From a virus: a DNA stretch of 35,583 nt. The notes under the pieces were generated by a model that worked only from the letters and a program-made list of their open reading frames with translations, was not told the origin of the DNA and ran no database searches. Every line of letters starts with the position of its first letter. Positions within the stretch are counted from its first letter, which is position 1. The position numbers were made by a program, and so were the translations under genes. Location of the stretch: positions 1 to 35,583 of the IMG/VR virus record IMGVR_UViG_3300031612_000029; one strand, given 5' to 3'. Positions 6,075 to 16,200 of the stretch are shown here, piece after piece.

Positions 6075-9000
6075 ATGGCATCGTTTTTTAGTACTGTTAA
6101 AAAAATTAATAAAGTTGCAAGCACAATCTCATCTGTTAAAAGTGTAACAAATGCAGTACGTAGCGGAAGCAATAGAAGTATTACCTCTTCAGTACTAGAT
6201 ATAGCAGATAAACAAAGAAATGTTAATAGTCAAATTAATGATATTAGCGGATTCAAATCTAGTTTTTCATTAAATGGCATTACTGCTCCATCTTTAGGTA
6301 GTTTTGCTTCGTTTGGATCACTTGGCGGCAGGGTTAATAATATATTAAGTGCAGCACTTGAACTTGAAGGAATAGTTAATTCACCTATTAGACTATTAAG
6401 TCGAGGAGCTGATGAAATTTATGATTTAACTGGAGGAAGATTTGATACTTTGCGTAAGCAAGTTGAAAATTTATCTCAAATAACAGCATTTGACAAATTT
6501 ATTAATAATAACTTTTCTGATCCACGAGATCCTATAAAAAAGACAGGCGCTAGTAAAAGCCGAATTCCAAATCCTCTAAGAGATTATAGTTCTTATAACT
6601 ATAAAATTACACTAGGCATTTTAAGTAATAGCGAATATAATAACCCAGAGTCATACCGTAGTAGAGGCTTTGAAACATATATTATAAAAGGAACTGGCGG
6701 CGATTTAGGAAAAAGAACGCAAGTTGATCAAGAAATGATAGCTACTCCTTCGGGACACGGCGAATACTTTATAGAAGATTTAACTTACGAAGGCGTTGTA
6801 GCACCAAATCCTGCAACAGGCGTAACGCTAGGCACTACACTTAATTTTAAAGTTGTTGAGCCATTTTCCATGGGCAACTTTGTTGAATCAATAACAGTTG
6901 CTGCTAAACTATCAAATAACGGCAAAGGTTATAAGAGTTATTTTAAAGCTCCATTTTGTATTAGAATTGATTTTTCAGGGTGGATTCCAGAGTCAACATA
7001 TAGCGTAAGTCAACCTCCAATATACCTTCCAATTATGATAACAAAGATGGATATGCGGGTTACTGGACAAGGATCTGAATACGATGTATCAGCAGTTGCA
7101 TTTAGTGAACAAGCATTATCAGATCATGCAAATAAAGCTTATACCCAAATAAAAGCAGTAGGCACATTTGCACATGAAGTTTTACAAACTGGAGACAAAT
7201 CTGTAGCATCGGCTCTTAATAAAAGAATAGAAAAATTAGAAGATAGTAATATTATCCCAGGTTATGATAGATTTATTATCTGTTTCCCAAAAAATTCAAA
7301 CAGTATTTCAACTTACCTTAAAACGGGTGTATCTAAACCTGAAGATAAAACAGCATTACAATCAATAGTAGAAGCAAAAGGCTCGTCTGTTGATCCAAAA
7401 AATATGAGTAAAGAACAACTAGAAGATTATTTTGGAAAGTTAAATAGGAAACAATCAAATACATCAGCTAGTGCAACAAAGCCAGTAACTGGAATGTTTG
7501 AAACATTATTAGCCTTTGCAGAAGATCAAAGCCAAATGAATGAGATTGGAAAATCTCCGTTAATTAAAGAATCAACAGCAGGTGGTGATCAAGCAATGGC
7601 ATCAATGAGTGGTACATTGCAGTCAGAAATTACACCGGACACAGAACTTGGAGATTTACAAAATCAATTTAATGCTGGTGCAGATATCACAGAAGATTTT
7701 GATAATCCTTGTGGTCCAGAACTAGTACCTCAACCTGGCCTAAATGAAAAAGACGCTGCTAGCTCGCAGACTGCTGAATTTGCAAGACAATACGCATTTC
7801 AGAAGGATGAAAAGATTGTTACTATTATTGAAAAGGTATTGTTAAATTCAGAGTTTTGTAAAGCAAGTGCTTCGGAAGACGGAGACGAAAATGGTATTAG
7901 ACGCTGGTTTAGAATAGATACACAAACATTTTTAGAAGAAAATTCAAAAACTGAAGAAGCACTTGGCAGACCTCCTATGGTGTATGTATTTGCAATTTAT
8001 CCATATGAAGCTGACGAAGCAAAGTTTTTAGGACCCAACGAAGTACCTAAAAACACAGCTGGATTGCGCGAGTCTGCAGCTAAAGAATACAACTATCTGT
8101 ATACAGGTAGTAACGAAGATGTACTAGGGTTTGATATTCAATTTAATACTTCGTTTATGCGAACTGCTATGGGTAACTATGGAAATAATGCAGGCTCCGA
8201 GCAAACTGGTACTGCCAATAAAAAAGTTATAAAATCTGAACAACCTGCAAATGCAAAAAATGTTGCTGGTGAGACAACTCCGGCAGTAGAACAATCAGGA
8301 GAAGCTCGTTCGGCTGTACAAGAAGTTACACAAAATCCTACAGGCAATGCATCTAGAGATTCAGATATTAGACGCTTAATTGCAGAAAACTTTCATAATA
8401 TATTAATACATCAACCGTCAGATATGATATCTGTAAGTATGGATATTATGGGCGATCCATTTTTCCTCCCACAAGATATCGGAAATCATCATTCAGAACA
8501 ATCAGGAAGTTCGCCTAATGCAACTACTGAAGGTACTATGCTTTACACTAAAGGAGAAGTATTTGTAGTTGTTAATTTTAGAACACCTTTTGATTATGAA
8601 GTTAGTGGAGCATCGATGGAAATGCCATTAATAGTTCCTCAATTTAGTGGACTGTTTACAGTATATAAAGTTACTAATACATTTTCTAATGGTCAGTATA
8701 AACAAACACTTAAATTAGTAAGGCGTGTTGGACAAGATACTCCGGCAACTTCAAATAATAAAGGAATAATGGCTATAGATAATGAGTCAACTTACCAAAA
8801 ACAATTACCTGGATCTGATAAAGTACTAGATGAACAAAAAATAAACGAAGCTGGATCACCAATTAATAAATCAATTAATCAAGCTATGAATCTTTTAGAA
8901 CAAGGAGCAAATTCACTAGTAAGTTCTGCAACTTCTGTAGGTGAATTAGCTTTCAATAACTTGTCAGCAGTTAACAATATTTCAAATACTGGAGCTAATG

Positions 9001-9422
9001 CCGCAGGAGCAATAGGAAAATTAAATAAACTTGGTTCAGACTTGAAAAATACTGCTGAACAATCAAGTGAATTGTTTTCTAAAAATGCTAAATTTGATGC
9101 AAATAAATTTAAAGCAGGCATCCCGGCAGTTAACTTACAAACTTCGGGTAACGCTGCATTTGATCTGTCAGCAGCTATTAATCAAGCATTGCTAGTAGCA
9201 GTTCCGTCATTTGGTGCATTCCAAATAGACACTTCTACACCTGCAGGAAAGCTAGGACTATTAGCTTCAGAATTGCAAGGTGAATTTGATTCTGCTCTTG
9301 GAGCAGTACAAGCACCTGATATTATAGATGCAACCAATGAATTTAAAAAACAAGCTAAAACGTCATTAGCTAATCTCAATCTAAGCCCATCTGGCATAGT
9401 TAGAACAAGAGGACCACGATAA
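6075..9422 (+). CDS. Large baseplate hub-like structural protein (possible gp27 counterpart)
   Basis: A 1115-residue protein. Residues 1-165 are helical and Ser/Asn-rich. From about 170 comes a beta domain with SYNYKITLGILSNSEYNNPE, a Gly-rich strand, HGEYFIEDLTYEGVV and the segment LNFKVVEPFSMGNFVESI. A Gln/Glu/Asp-rich middle (about 400-640) follows. Residues ~775-890 carry PSDMISVSMDIMGDPFFLPQ, GEVFVVVNFRTPFDYEV and FSGLFTVYKVTNTFSNGQYK with TLKLVRR. That last pattern is the ending of gp27/late-control-D type hub proteins in many myoviruses. The final 220 residues are helical and Ala/Asn-rich. Its place between the wedge gp53 and the gp5 spike is where a hub protein is needed, and no other gp27 candidate is present. 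The hub call is inference. The start has AGGA just upstream. Confidence 0.65.
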   Translation: MASFFSTVKKINKVASTISSVKSVTNAVRSGSNRSITSSVLDIADKQRNVNSQINDISGFKSSFSLNGITAPSLGSFASFGSLGGRVNNILSAALELEGIVNSPIRLLSRGADEIYDLTGGRFDTLRKQVENLSQITAFDKFINNNFSDPRDPIKKTGASKSRIPNPLRDYSSYNYKITLGILSNSEYNNPESYRSRGFETYIIKGTGGDLGKRTQVDQEMIATPSGHGEYFIEDLTYEGVVAPNPATGVTLGTTLNFKVVEPFSMGNFVESITVAAKLSNNGKGYKSYFKAPFCIRIDFSGWIPESTYSVSQPPIYLPIMITKMDMRVTGQGSEYDVSAVAFSEQALSDHANKAYTQIKAVGTFAHEVLQTGDKSVASALNKRIEKLEDSNIIPGYDRFIICFPKNSNSISTYLKTGVSKPEDKTALQSIVEAKGSSVDPKNMSKEQLEDYFGKLNRKQSNTSASATKPVTGMFETLLAFAEDQSQMNEIGKSPLIKESTAGGDQAMASMSGTLQSEITPDTELGDLQNQFNAGADITEDFDNPCGPELVPQPGLNEKDAASSQTAEFARQYAFQKDEKIVTIIEKVLLNSEFCKASASEDGDENGIRRWFRIDTQTFLEENSKTEEALGRPPMVYVFAIYPYEADEAKFLGPNEVPKNTAGLRESAAKEYNYLYTGSNEDVLGFDIQFNTSFMRTAMGNYGNNAGSEQTGTANKKVIKSEQPANAKNVAGETTPAVEQSGEARSAVQEVTQNPTGNASRDSDIRRLIAENFHNILIHQPSDMISVSMDIMGDPFFLPQDIGNHHSEQSGSSPNATTEGTMLYTKGEVFVVVNFRTPFDYEVSGASMEMPLIVPQFSGLFTVYKVTNTFSNGQYKQTLKLVRRVGQDTPATSNNKGIMAIDNESTYQKQLPGSDKVLDEQKINEAGSPINKSINQAMNLLEQGANSLVSSATSVGELAFNNLSAVNNISNTGANAAGAIGKLNKLGSDLKNTAEQSSELFSKNAKFDANKFKAGIPAVNLQTSGNAAFDLSAAINQALLVAVPSFGAFQIDTSTPAGKLGLLASELQGEFDSALGAVQAPDIIDATNEFKKQAKTSLANLNLSPSGIVRTRGPR

Positions 9423-10273
9423 TGTCTGAAGTCGAAGGTGACGACAAGTACTCTGTTGCAGATGCTCCGTCTATTGGATCTGATCCAAATGAAAATCCTA
9501 ATGCATTTACATCTTTAGGTACCGCAGTTTATCAAACTATTGCTCCTGCAGGAGTAGTTACAAAAGATCAAATACATACTACAGATTTATCATCTGATCC
9601 ACTGCCACCGCCAGAAGCAATTGCTGCTTATTCTCAGTACTTACAATTAAAATCTAGAGATGATCCACAGAGTGCTGAATTGGCAAGAAAAGGAAGACAG
9701 AAAGCTCTTCAGCTAATAAATGGTACACGATTTTCAGAAAACGATGTAAAAAAAGTAGCAAGTTATAGTAAAGCAGAAGCAATTGAAAAGGCACTTGAAG
9801 CACAATCGTTGGCATTACTTTGGGAATCAAAAATGCCTAGTAATGCCGATAATATGGTTGAAAGAATGAATATCTATAATCAAGGATTTAAAGATCTAGT
9901 CCAGAGCAAAATAGATAAAGCAAAAACTTTAAGTGCAGCGGCAGGCATTGCTAGTAATATAATTCAAGGTCCCGAACCTATTACACTTGCTACTACCAAG
10001 ACAAGAAGTTCGTTTAGAAGGCCTTCATTTAATAAAACAGCTCCTAGAGTTCTTAGTGCAGATATTGTAACACCTACAGGTGGAGCAGGAGTATATTCAT
10101 ACCAGACTATAGATTTATATGACGATCGATATGATTTTGAAACTGGCAAAAAAATTAGTCAAGGAGTAACTGCTGGTGTTGGTGGCGGAGCAGGCGATGT
10201 AACTACAAAGGGTAACATTGAATCATCAGTTGAACAGTCAGAGTCTACTGATACTGGCCCTGTAAAATGTTAA
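9422..10273 (+). CDS. Unrecognised protein in the baseplate hub cluster
   Basis: A 283-residue acidic protein; its ATG overlaps the previous stop (TAATG), so it belongs to the same unit. The first ~70 residues are Pro/Asp/Ser-rich and probably extended. Residues ~75-180 form an Ala/Lys/Glu-rich helical region (ARKGRQKALQLING, EAIEKALEAQSLALLWESKM). A basic Ser/Thr/Arg patch follows around 190-210 (KTRSSFRRPSFNKTAPR), and the end is Gly-rich then Ser/Glu/Thr-rich. There is no signal peptide or membrane segment. Placement between the hub-like protein and gp5 suggests a structural or assembly role, but I recognise no family. Confidence 0.8.
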   Translation: MSEVEGDDKYSVADAPSIGSDPNENPNAFTSLGTAVYQTIAPAGVVTKDQIHTTDLSSDPLPPPEAIAAYSQYLQLKSRDDPQSAELARKGRQKALQLINGTRFSENDVKKVASYSKAEAIEKALEAQSLALLWESKMPSNADNMVERMNIYNQGFKDLVQSKIDKAKTLSAAAGIASNIIQGPEPITLATTKTRSSFRRPSFNKTAPRVLSADIVTPTGGAGVYSYQTIDLYDDRYDFETGKKISQGVTAGVGGGAGDVTTKGNIESSVEQSESTDTGPVKC

Positions 10274-10294
10274 GTATTACAAACAGGATATCCA

Positions 10295-12760
10295 ATGGCA
10301 TCAGGTAATTATAGAAGAACAAAAGTAACGCAAAGCAGAATGAAGGACCCTGGTCCTTATGAAGCTATTGTAGTTAACCACTTAGACGTACGGTATATGG
10401 GTGGGCTAGAAGTTGAACTTGTAAGTTATAGTGGTTCGGGAGCTACGCCAGAAGCCGGTGGACAATTAGTTCAAGTTAGGTATCTTAGCCCGTTTTACGG
10501 TATTACGCCAGCTGCAGGATTAACTCCAAATGACGGATACCAGCATACACAAAAAAGTTACGGTATGTGGGCAGTTCCGCCAGATATTGGAACCCGTGTT
10601 TTAGTAATATTTGCAGAAGGTAATCTTAACTTAGGTTATTGGATTGGTTGTATTCCTGATGATTATATGAATTTTATGATTCCGGATGGTAGAGCTAGTA
10701 CAGAACAAACAACAGCATTAACTCCTGAGAATATAAAAGGAGCCAAGTTACCGGTTGGAGAATATAATAAATCCTTTGAAGACGGTTCCGCAATAGATCC
10801 TACATTATTTAAAAAGCCTTATAATAAAGATTTTACTGAAGTATTAGAAACTCAAGGGTTACTACTTGACGAAAATAGAGGAACAACAACTACAAGTGCT
10901 AGACGAGAAATTCCTAGCATGGTATTTGGGCTTAGTACTCCTGGTCCTTTAGATCTTAGGCAAGGACACCCTAAAGTTACCATAGGTCCATCAGACGATA
11001 AAGTTGATGTTCCTTATAGCAGACTAGGAGGCTCTAGTTTTGTTATGGATGACGGCGATCCGTCCTTCCTTAGAAAAAGCCATCCAGAAGATGGTCCTCC
11101 AATTTATGTGAATAAAATGGATAAAGAATCTGGCGGTAAAAATACTATTCCTCAAAACGAATTATTAAGGTTTAGAACTCGTACAGGCCATCAGCTATTA
11201 ATGCATAATTCGGAAGATTTAATTTATATTGGTAATGCTAGAGGAACTACTTGGATAGAAATGACTAGTGATGGAAAAATTGATATTCACGCTCAAGACA
11301 GTGTAAGCATTATGACCGATAATGATTTAAACATTACTGCAGAAAGAGATATTAATTTTGAAGCAGGTAGAAATATTAATATGAAAGCTACTGCACGTTA
11401 TAGTAAAGGTGCAGAAACAGACGGTAAGGGATTAGAAAGCGGCAGGATACAATTAGAAGCACATCATAACCATAATTTACATGTTGGTAAAGATTCTAAA
11501 ATTACAGTAATTGGTAACATGCATACCGGTGTTGAAAAGAGTCAATTTATATCAACAGGAAAATTTTTACATGTAGATTCTGGACAAGATAATAGGTTAA
11601 CTGCCGGAGGATATACTCACATTACCTCTGGTAAGGAACATAGAGAAACAGCAACTTATGTGCATATGAATGGTCCACTGGCTGCAAAGGCATCTAAAGC
11701 TGACACTGTAACTCCATTAGAAACTGTCACATTGCCTTATATGTTTCCAGGTAATGCTACACCAGTAGTTTATGATAGTATTTTAACAAGAGCTCCGCAA
11801 CACGAACCGTGGCCGCATCATGAAAATTTAGATCCATCGTCATTCAAAAAACCAGAGACTGACAGGGAACAACCCGGAGCATTAGCAACAGCTGATAGAG
11901 TATTAACCCCGGATTCCTTTGCTAAAAATAAAGGCGGCAGAAAACGTAGTGCATTTGTTGCTGGTAGCGGCGGCGCAATTAGTTCAGGTTTTGAAAGAAC
12001 TACAGGCGGTACAGGATCAGGAACCGGAACAATCCCTAAAGATGATTATTCTAGTAACTTTGCATTTAGTAAAGAATTAGGAGCATTAAGTTCAAAATAT
12101 GAATCTAAAGATAATCCTGCCGCAATTGGATTTGATACTACAGGCGGCTGGAGCTACGGAACTTACCAACTAGCTACAAGAACTGGTGGATTTAAAGGAT
12201 ACATGAGATATATAGAAAATAACTCTGCAGAAACTTTTGAGTTATTGCAACGTGCAGGAGGACAATCATCAGCGGCATCTGGTACTGATGCATTTAAACA
12301 GTCTTGGGAATCAATTATGTCTGACGAAGGTGCTGCTCAATCGCAACACCAGTATGCAATTAGTCAGTATTTTATACCAGCAGCTGATAAAGTTAGTAAC
12401 AGTACTGGAGTTGACGTAAGAGTAAAATCAAAAACATTACAAGATGTTTTATGGTCTACAGCAATTCAACATGGCGCAGGCGGATGCAACAGGGTATTTA
12501 AAAATGCAATTAAAGCATGCGGCAACAACGCACCAACAGATGATGCTCTTATAGTAGCAGTATACAATGAACGGGCTAGAGACAACGGAATGGCGTACTT
12601 TGGTAGTAGTCTTGCTAATGTTAGATCTAGTGTAGTAAGGCGATTTAACAATGAAAAATTAGATGCGTTAAAAAGTTTAGAATTAGAAATTAAAGAACAA
12701 GATAATCCAGTACAATCCGGAACAACTGGAGAAGTAGTATTTCCAGTTGGAGCAGCATAG
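10295..12760 (+). CDS. 5: gp5 baseplate hub spike with C-terminal muralytic domain
   Basis: An 821-residue protein. Residues 1-140 form the gp5 OB-fold (QVRYLSPFYGITPAAG, QKSYGMWAVPPDIGTRVLVI, GYWIGCIPDDY), which joins spike to hub. Residues ~320-460 show short beta-prism repeats (SVSIMTDNDLNITAERDINF, then ITVIGNMHTGV and FLHVDSGQDNRLTAGGYTHI) of the trimeric membrane-piercing needle. A linker with HEPWPHHENLDP, familiar from marine T4-like gp5, leads to a lysozyme-like domain at about 588-790: LGALSSKYESKDNPAAIGF, then GGWSYGTYQL. Glu603 in YES is the likely catalytic acid. In T4 the lysozyme sits between OB-fold and needle; here that stretch (about 145-300) shows no lysozyme, so the enzyme has moved to the tip end. 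AGGAT precedes the ATG. Confidence 0.9.
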   Translation: MASGNYRRTKVTQSRMKDPGPYEAIVVNHLDVRYMGGLEVELVSYSGSGATPEAGGQLVQVRYLSPFYGITPAAGLTPNDGYQHTQKSYGMWAVPPDIGTRVLVIFAEGNLNLGYWIGCIPDDYMNFMIPDGRASTEQTTALTPENIKGAKLPVGEYNKSFEDGSAIDPTLFKKPYNKDFTEVLETQGLLLDENRGTTTTSARREIPSMVFGLSTPGPLDLRQGHPKVTIGPSDDKVDVPYSRLGGSSFVMDDGDPSFLRKSHPEDGPPIYVNKMDKESGGKNTIPQNELLRFRTRTGHQLLMHNSEDLIYIGNARGTTWIEMTSDGKIDIHAQDSVSIMTDNDLNITAERDINFEAGRNINMKATARYSKGAETDGKGLESGRIQLEAHHNHNLHVGKDSKITVIGNMHTGVEKSQFISTGKFLHVDSGQDNRLTAGGYTHITSGKEHRETATYVHMNGPLAAKASKADTVTPLETVTLPYMFPGNATPVVYDSILTRAPQHEPWPHHENLDPSSFKKPETDREQPGALATADRVLTPDSFAKNKGGRKRSAFVAGSGGAISSGFERTTGGTGSGTGTIPKDDYSSNFAFSKELGALSSKYESKDNPAAIGFDTTGGWSYGTYQLATRTGGFKGYMRYIENNSAETFELLQRAGGQSSAASGTDAFKQSWESIMSDEGAAQSQHQYAISQYFIPAADKVSNSTGVDVRVKSKTLQDVLWSTAIQHGAGGCNRVFKNAIKACGNNAPTDDALIVAVYNERARDNGMAYFGSSLANVRSSVVRRFNNEKLDALKSLELEIKEQDNPVQSGTTGEVVFPVGAA

Positions 12761-12767
12761 GTAAATA
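12760..12767 (+). promoter_or_regulatory. Weak late-promoter-like box before gp25
   Basis: GGTAAATA shares the TAAATA core of T4-type late promoters (six of eight positions). It lies in the 11-base gap between gp5 and gp25, partly inside the TAGG that may serve as the gp25 ribosome site. It is listed because the same core recurs before three other rightward genes. Confidence 0.25.
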
Positions 12768-12771
12768 TAGT

Positions 12772-13209
12772 ATGAGCCAATTAGAAAAGAATCTTTATAA
12801 ACGTGTTACAGTACCACAAAAACAGCAAGGAGCGCCAACGGCAAGCCGTGCTTACAAAGGATTTTCTACGGTTGATGCAGTTGACGGATTTTCAAAATAC
12901 GACTTTGACCTTATTAAACAAGATTTAATTAACCACTTCCATATTAGACAAGGCGAAAAACTTACTGATCCATCATTTGGAACAATAATATGGGATTTAT
13001 TATTTGAACCATTTACAACAGATATACAAGAAGCTATTGTAAATGATGTCACTACAATTGTAAACTATGATCCAAGACTAAGTGTGCAAGAAATTGTTGT
13101 TGATACCTATGAAAAGGGTATTACAGTAGAATGTTCAATTACTTTTCTTCCTTATAATATTTCAGAAAGTTTACGTTTTAAGTTTGATCAGGCTAATGGC
13201 CTGGCATAG
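12772..13209 (+). CDS. 25: Baseplate wedge subunit gp25
   Basis: A 145-residue member of the GPW/gp25 family, which forms the inner wedge with gp6 and seeds sheath assembly. Seen: DFDLIKQDLINHFHIRQGEK at residues 44-63, the segment LTDPSFGTIIWDLLFEPF, and NYDPRLSV around 98-105. The family's EPR motif appears as DPR (100-102), a conservative change. Length is close to T4 gp25 (132) and the family fold appears complete. The first ~35 residues are a basic, unstructured lead-in. It lies directly between gp5 and gp6, its assembly partner. Confidence 0.93.
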   Translation: MSQLEKNLYKRVTVPQKQQGAPTASRAYKGFSTVDAVDGFSKYDFDLIKQDLINHFHIRQGEKLTDPSFGTIIWDLLFEPFTTDIQEAIVNDVTTIVNYDPRLSVQEIVVDTYEKGITVECSITFLPYNISESLRFKFDQANGLA

Positions 13210-13222
13210 ATTATATACGCAC

Positions 13223-13239
13223 TTATCTGTAACAGATAA
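13223..13239. repeat. 17-bp inverted repeat overlapping the gp6 late promoter
   Basis: TTATCTGT and ACAGATAA are perfect 8-base inverted copies around a single A. The right arm overlaps the GATAAATA box. The arm spacing suits binding of a dimeric protein to DNA better than an RNA hairpin, although a 5-bp stem with a 7-base loop is possible. Confidence 0.45.
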
Positions 13240-13242
13240 ATA
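13235..13242 (+). promoter_or_regulatory. T4-type late promoter upstream of gp6
   Basis: GATAAATA matches TATAAATA at seven of eight positions, in the 56-base gap before gp6 and 24 bases before its ATG. GAGG at 13254-13257 is the ribosome site. gp55 encoded in this window is the expected reader. Confidence 0.65.
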
Positions 13243-13265
13243 TCATAGTAATAGAGGAAACCGAC

Positions 13266-16200
13266 ATGTCGTCAACAGATAGACAGTCAAGATTATTAGT
13301 ATCTGAGGACTGGAAAAGAATTTATCAATCGTTTCGTAACGCTGATTTTCAGAGTTATGACTTTGACAACCTACGTCGAGTAATGATTAATTACCTTCGG
13401 CAAAATTATCCCGAAGATTTTAACGATTATATTGAATCCTCAGAATACCTTGCATTAATTGATATGATTGCATTCTTAGGGCAAAATCTAAGCTTTCGTA
13501 CTGATCTAAATGCTAGAGAAAACTTCTTAGAAACAGCTGAACGTAGAGAAAGTGTATTACGTTTAGCACGTATGCTTGCATATAATCCTAGAAGAAATCA
13601 AACTGCAAACGGCTTATTAAAGCTTAATACTATTAAAACTACAGAAGCAATAATTGATAGCACCGGACAAAACTTATCCAATACAATTATTAAATGGAAT
13701 GACCAATCTAATCCAAACTATTTTGAACAAGTTATTAAGGTTTTAAATTCTACATTGCCAGTAACTAACCAAATAGGTAGTCCGTTAAAGTCTGCAAGTA
13801 TTGCAAATGTTATTACTCAGCAATATAGATTTAATTCAACTAACACAACTTCAGCAGTATTTCCTTTTACAAAAAGAATAGAAGGAATTAGTACTAGATT
13901 TGAAGTAGTAAGCTCTGGAATAAGCGGAGACAATGTTGTTGAAGAATCACCAATTCCGGGTACAAGTCCAGGCTTCTTATTTAGAGATGACGGCCAAGGC
14001 TCAGGAAGCTCTAATACTGGTTTCTTTATGCACTTTAAACAGGGCAAATTAGATAGCTCAACATTTAATGTTGCAGCTCCTCAGCCAAATCAAACAATAG
14101 CAGTTGACGTTACTAATATTAACGATACTGATGTTTGGTTATATAGCGTTGATGCTAATGGATTTGAAACAGAGTTTTGGACTAAAATAGATTCAGTTGA
14201 AGGCAACAATATTATTTACAATAACTTATTCCAAGGTATTAAAAATGTTTATGCAGTTAATACTAGAGTAGGTGATAGAATTAATTTAGTATTTTCCGAT
14301 GGTATTTTTGGAAACTTACCTTCAGGCAGTTTTAAAGTATATTATAGAACTAGTGAAAACACAAATAGTGTTATTACTCCTGGAGCAATGGGCGATATTA
14401 GTATTGATGTTCCATACCAAAGTAAATCAGGAAGTTTAGAAACAGCCACATTAGGCTTCAAATTAAATTATACTGTAACAAATGGATCTGCAACAGAGTC
14501 AAATGCAGACATTAAAGCTAATGCTCCTGCAACGTATTATACGCAAAACAGATTAATAACAGGCGAAGATTATAATATTGGTCCGCTGTCTATTAGCCAA
14601 GAGATTATTAAAACTAAAAGCACAAACAGAATTAGTAGTGGCGTTAGTAGATATTTTGATCTTAAAGATGTTTCAGGAAAGTACAGTAATACTAGTTTGT
14701 TTGCAGACGATGGAGTATTATATAAAGAAATATTCCTACAAAAATCTCAGTTTAAATTTACAACACAAAGTGATATTGAAGGCATTATTAATAATACTGT
14801 TGAACCAATATTAGCTTCGTCAAATACTAAAAACTTTTACTTAGACCAATTCCCTAAAACTATTGTTTCTGACTTAAATGCAAAATGGAAGCGCGAAACA
14901 ATAGCAACTAACCAATCAACAGGTACATTTTTAGATAGTACTGATGCTGCGTATATGACTGGAACATTTACTGCAAACAGTTTAAGATATATTGAGCCAG
15001 GAGCAATGTGTAGATTTACTGCTCCAACTGGGTTCCATTTTATGAAAGACGGTTCGTTAATGGCAGGAGCAGCTCTTCATATAGATTCGAGTACATATAA
15101 ATGGGCTATGGTAGTCTCAGTTGACGGTAACGGCACAATAGTTAACACAGTAAACAACAATGGTCCAATAATTTTAAACGATAACATTCCTACTAATGCA
15201 ATATTAGATAGAATAGTTCCAAACTTTTCTAGAATATTAATTGATTCTGTAAAAGTTCAAATGATTGACCAAACATTTGCTTACAAAGATTTTGGACTAC
15301 GATATGACTTAATTGATAGACAGTGGAAATTAGTTACTAACGAAAATCTTAACACACTACTAGATTTTTCGACAGGCAAAACTGGCGATACTACAGGACA
15401 AAATCTTGATTCAAGTTGGTTATTATATTTTAAAACTGACGGAGAAACTTACACTGTTACATATCGTAATTTAAAATATGTAATAGAAAGTGAAAGTGAA
15501 ATTAGATTTTACTTTGATGGAGTAGATAAAGTTTATGAACCATCTTCAGGCAAAATTGTTAGAGATAAAATTGATATTTTAAATATTAATACTAAGCCAG
15601 CATCAATAAGCCCGTTTACACAAGATTATGGATGGACTATTTCAGGAGCATATAGAGATCCAGACGGATATATTGATTCTAGAAAGATTGAAGTACAGTT
15701 TCTTGATATAGATGATGACGGTGTTGTTGATGACCCGGAACTATTTGATCAAATAGTTGATCCAGATAACACAAGCGTTACTACTGCACAAAAAACAGTT
15801 TTTCAAAAAAAATATACAACTACAGACGGTGTAGAAGATTTTAAGTATTTTTCTAATACAGATTCTACTATTACTATTGTTACTAATGAAGCACAAATAG
15901 CGCCATATAGTTCTAGGACTGAAGGGCAACTATTTTATTTAGAAGATGAAGCAGTGTTTAAGACATTAAACAAGTTGTTAAACAATACAACACTAAACAC
16001 AGATTACAAAGCATTCACAGGTAGAAGTGCATTAAAATTCCATTATATTCATGTTTCGGATAGTAGTTACAGAATTGACCCGAGTGCAAGTAACATAATT
16101 GATACTTACTTACTAACTAAATCATATGATAACAATATTAGAAAATTTATTGCAGGCGAAACGTTAACACAGCCGCTACCACAAAGCAATGACGAATTAT

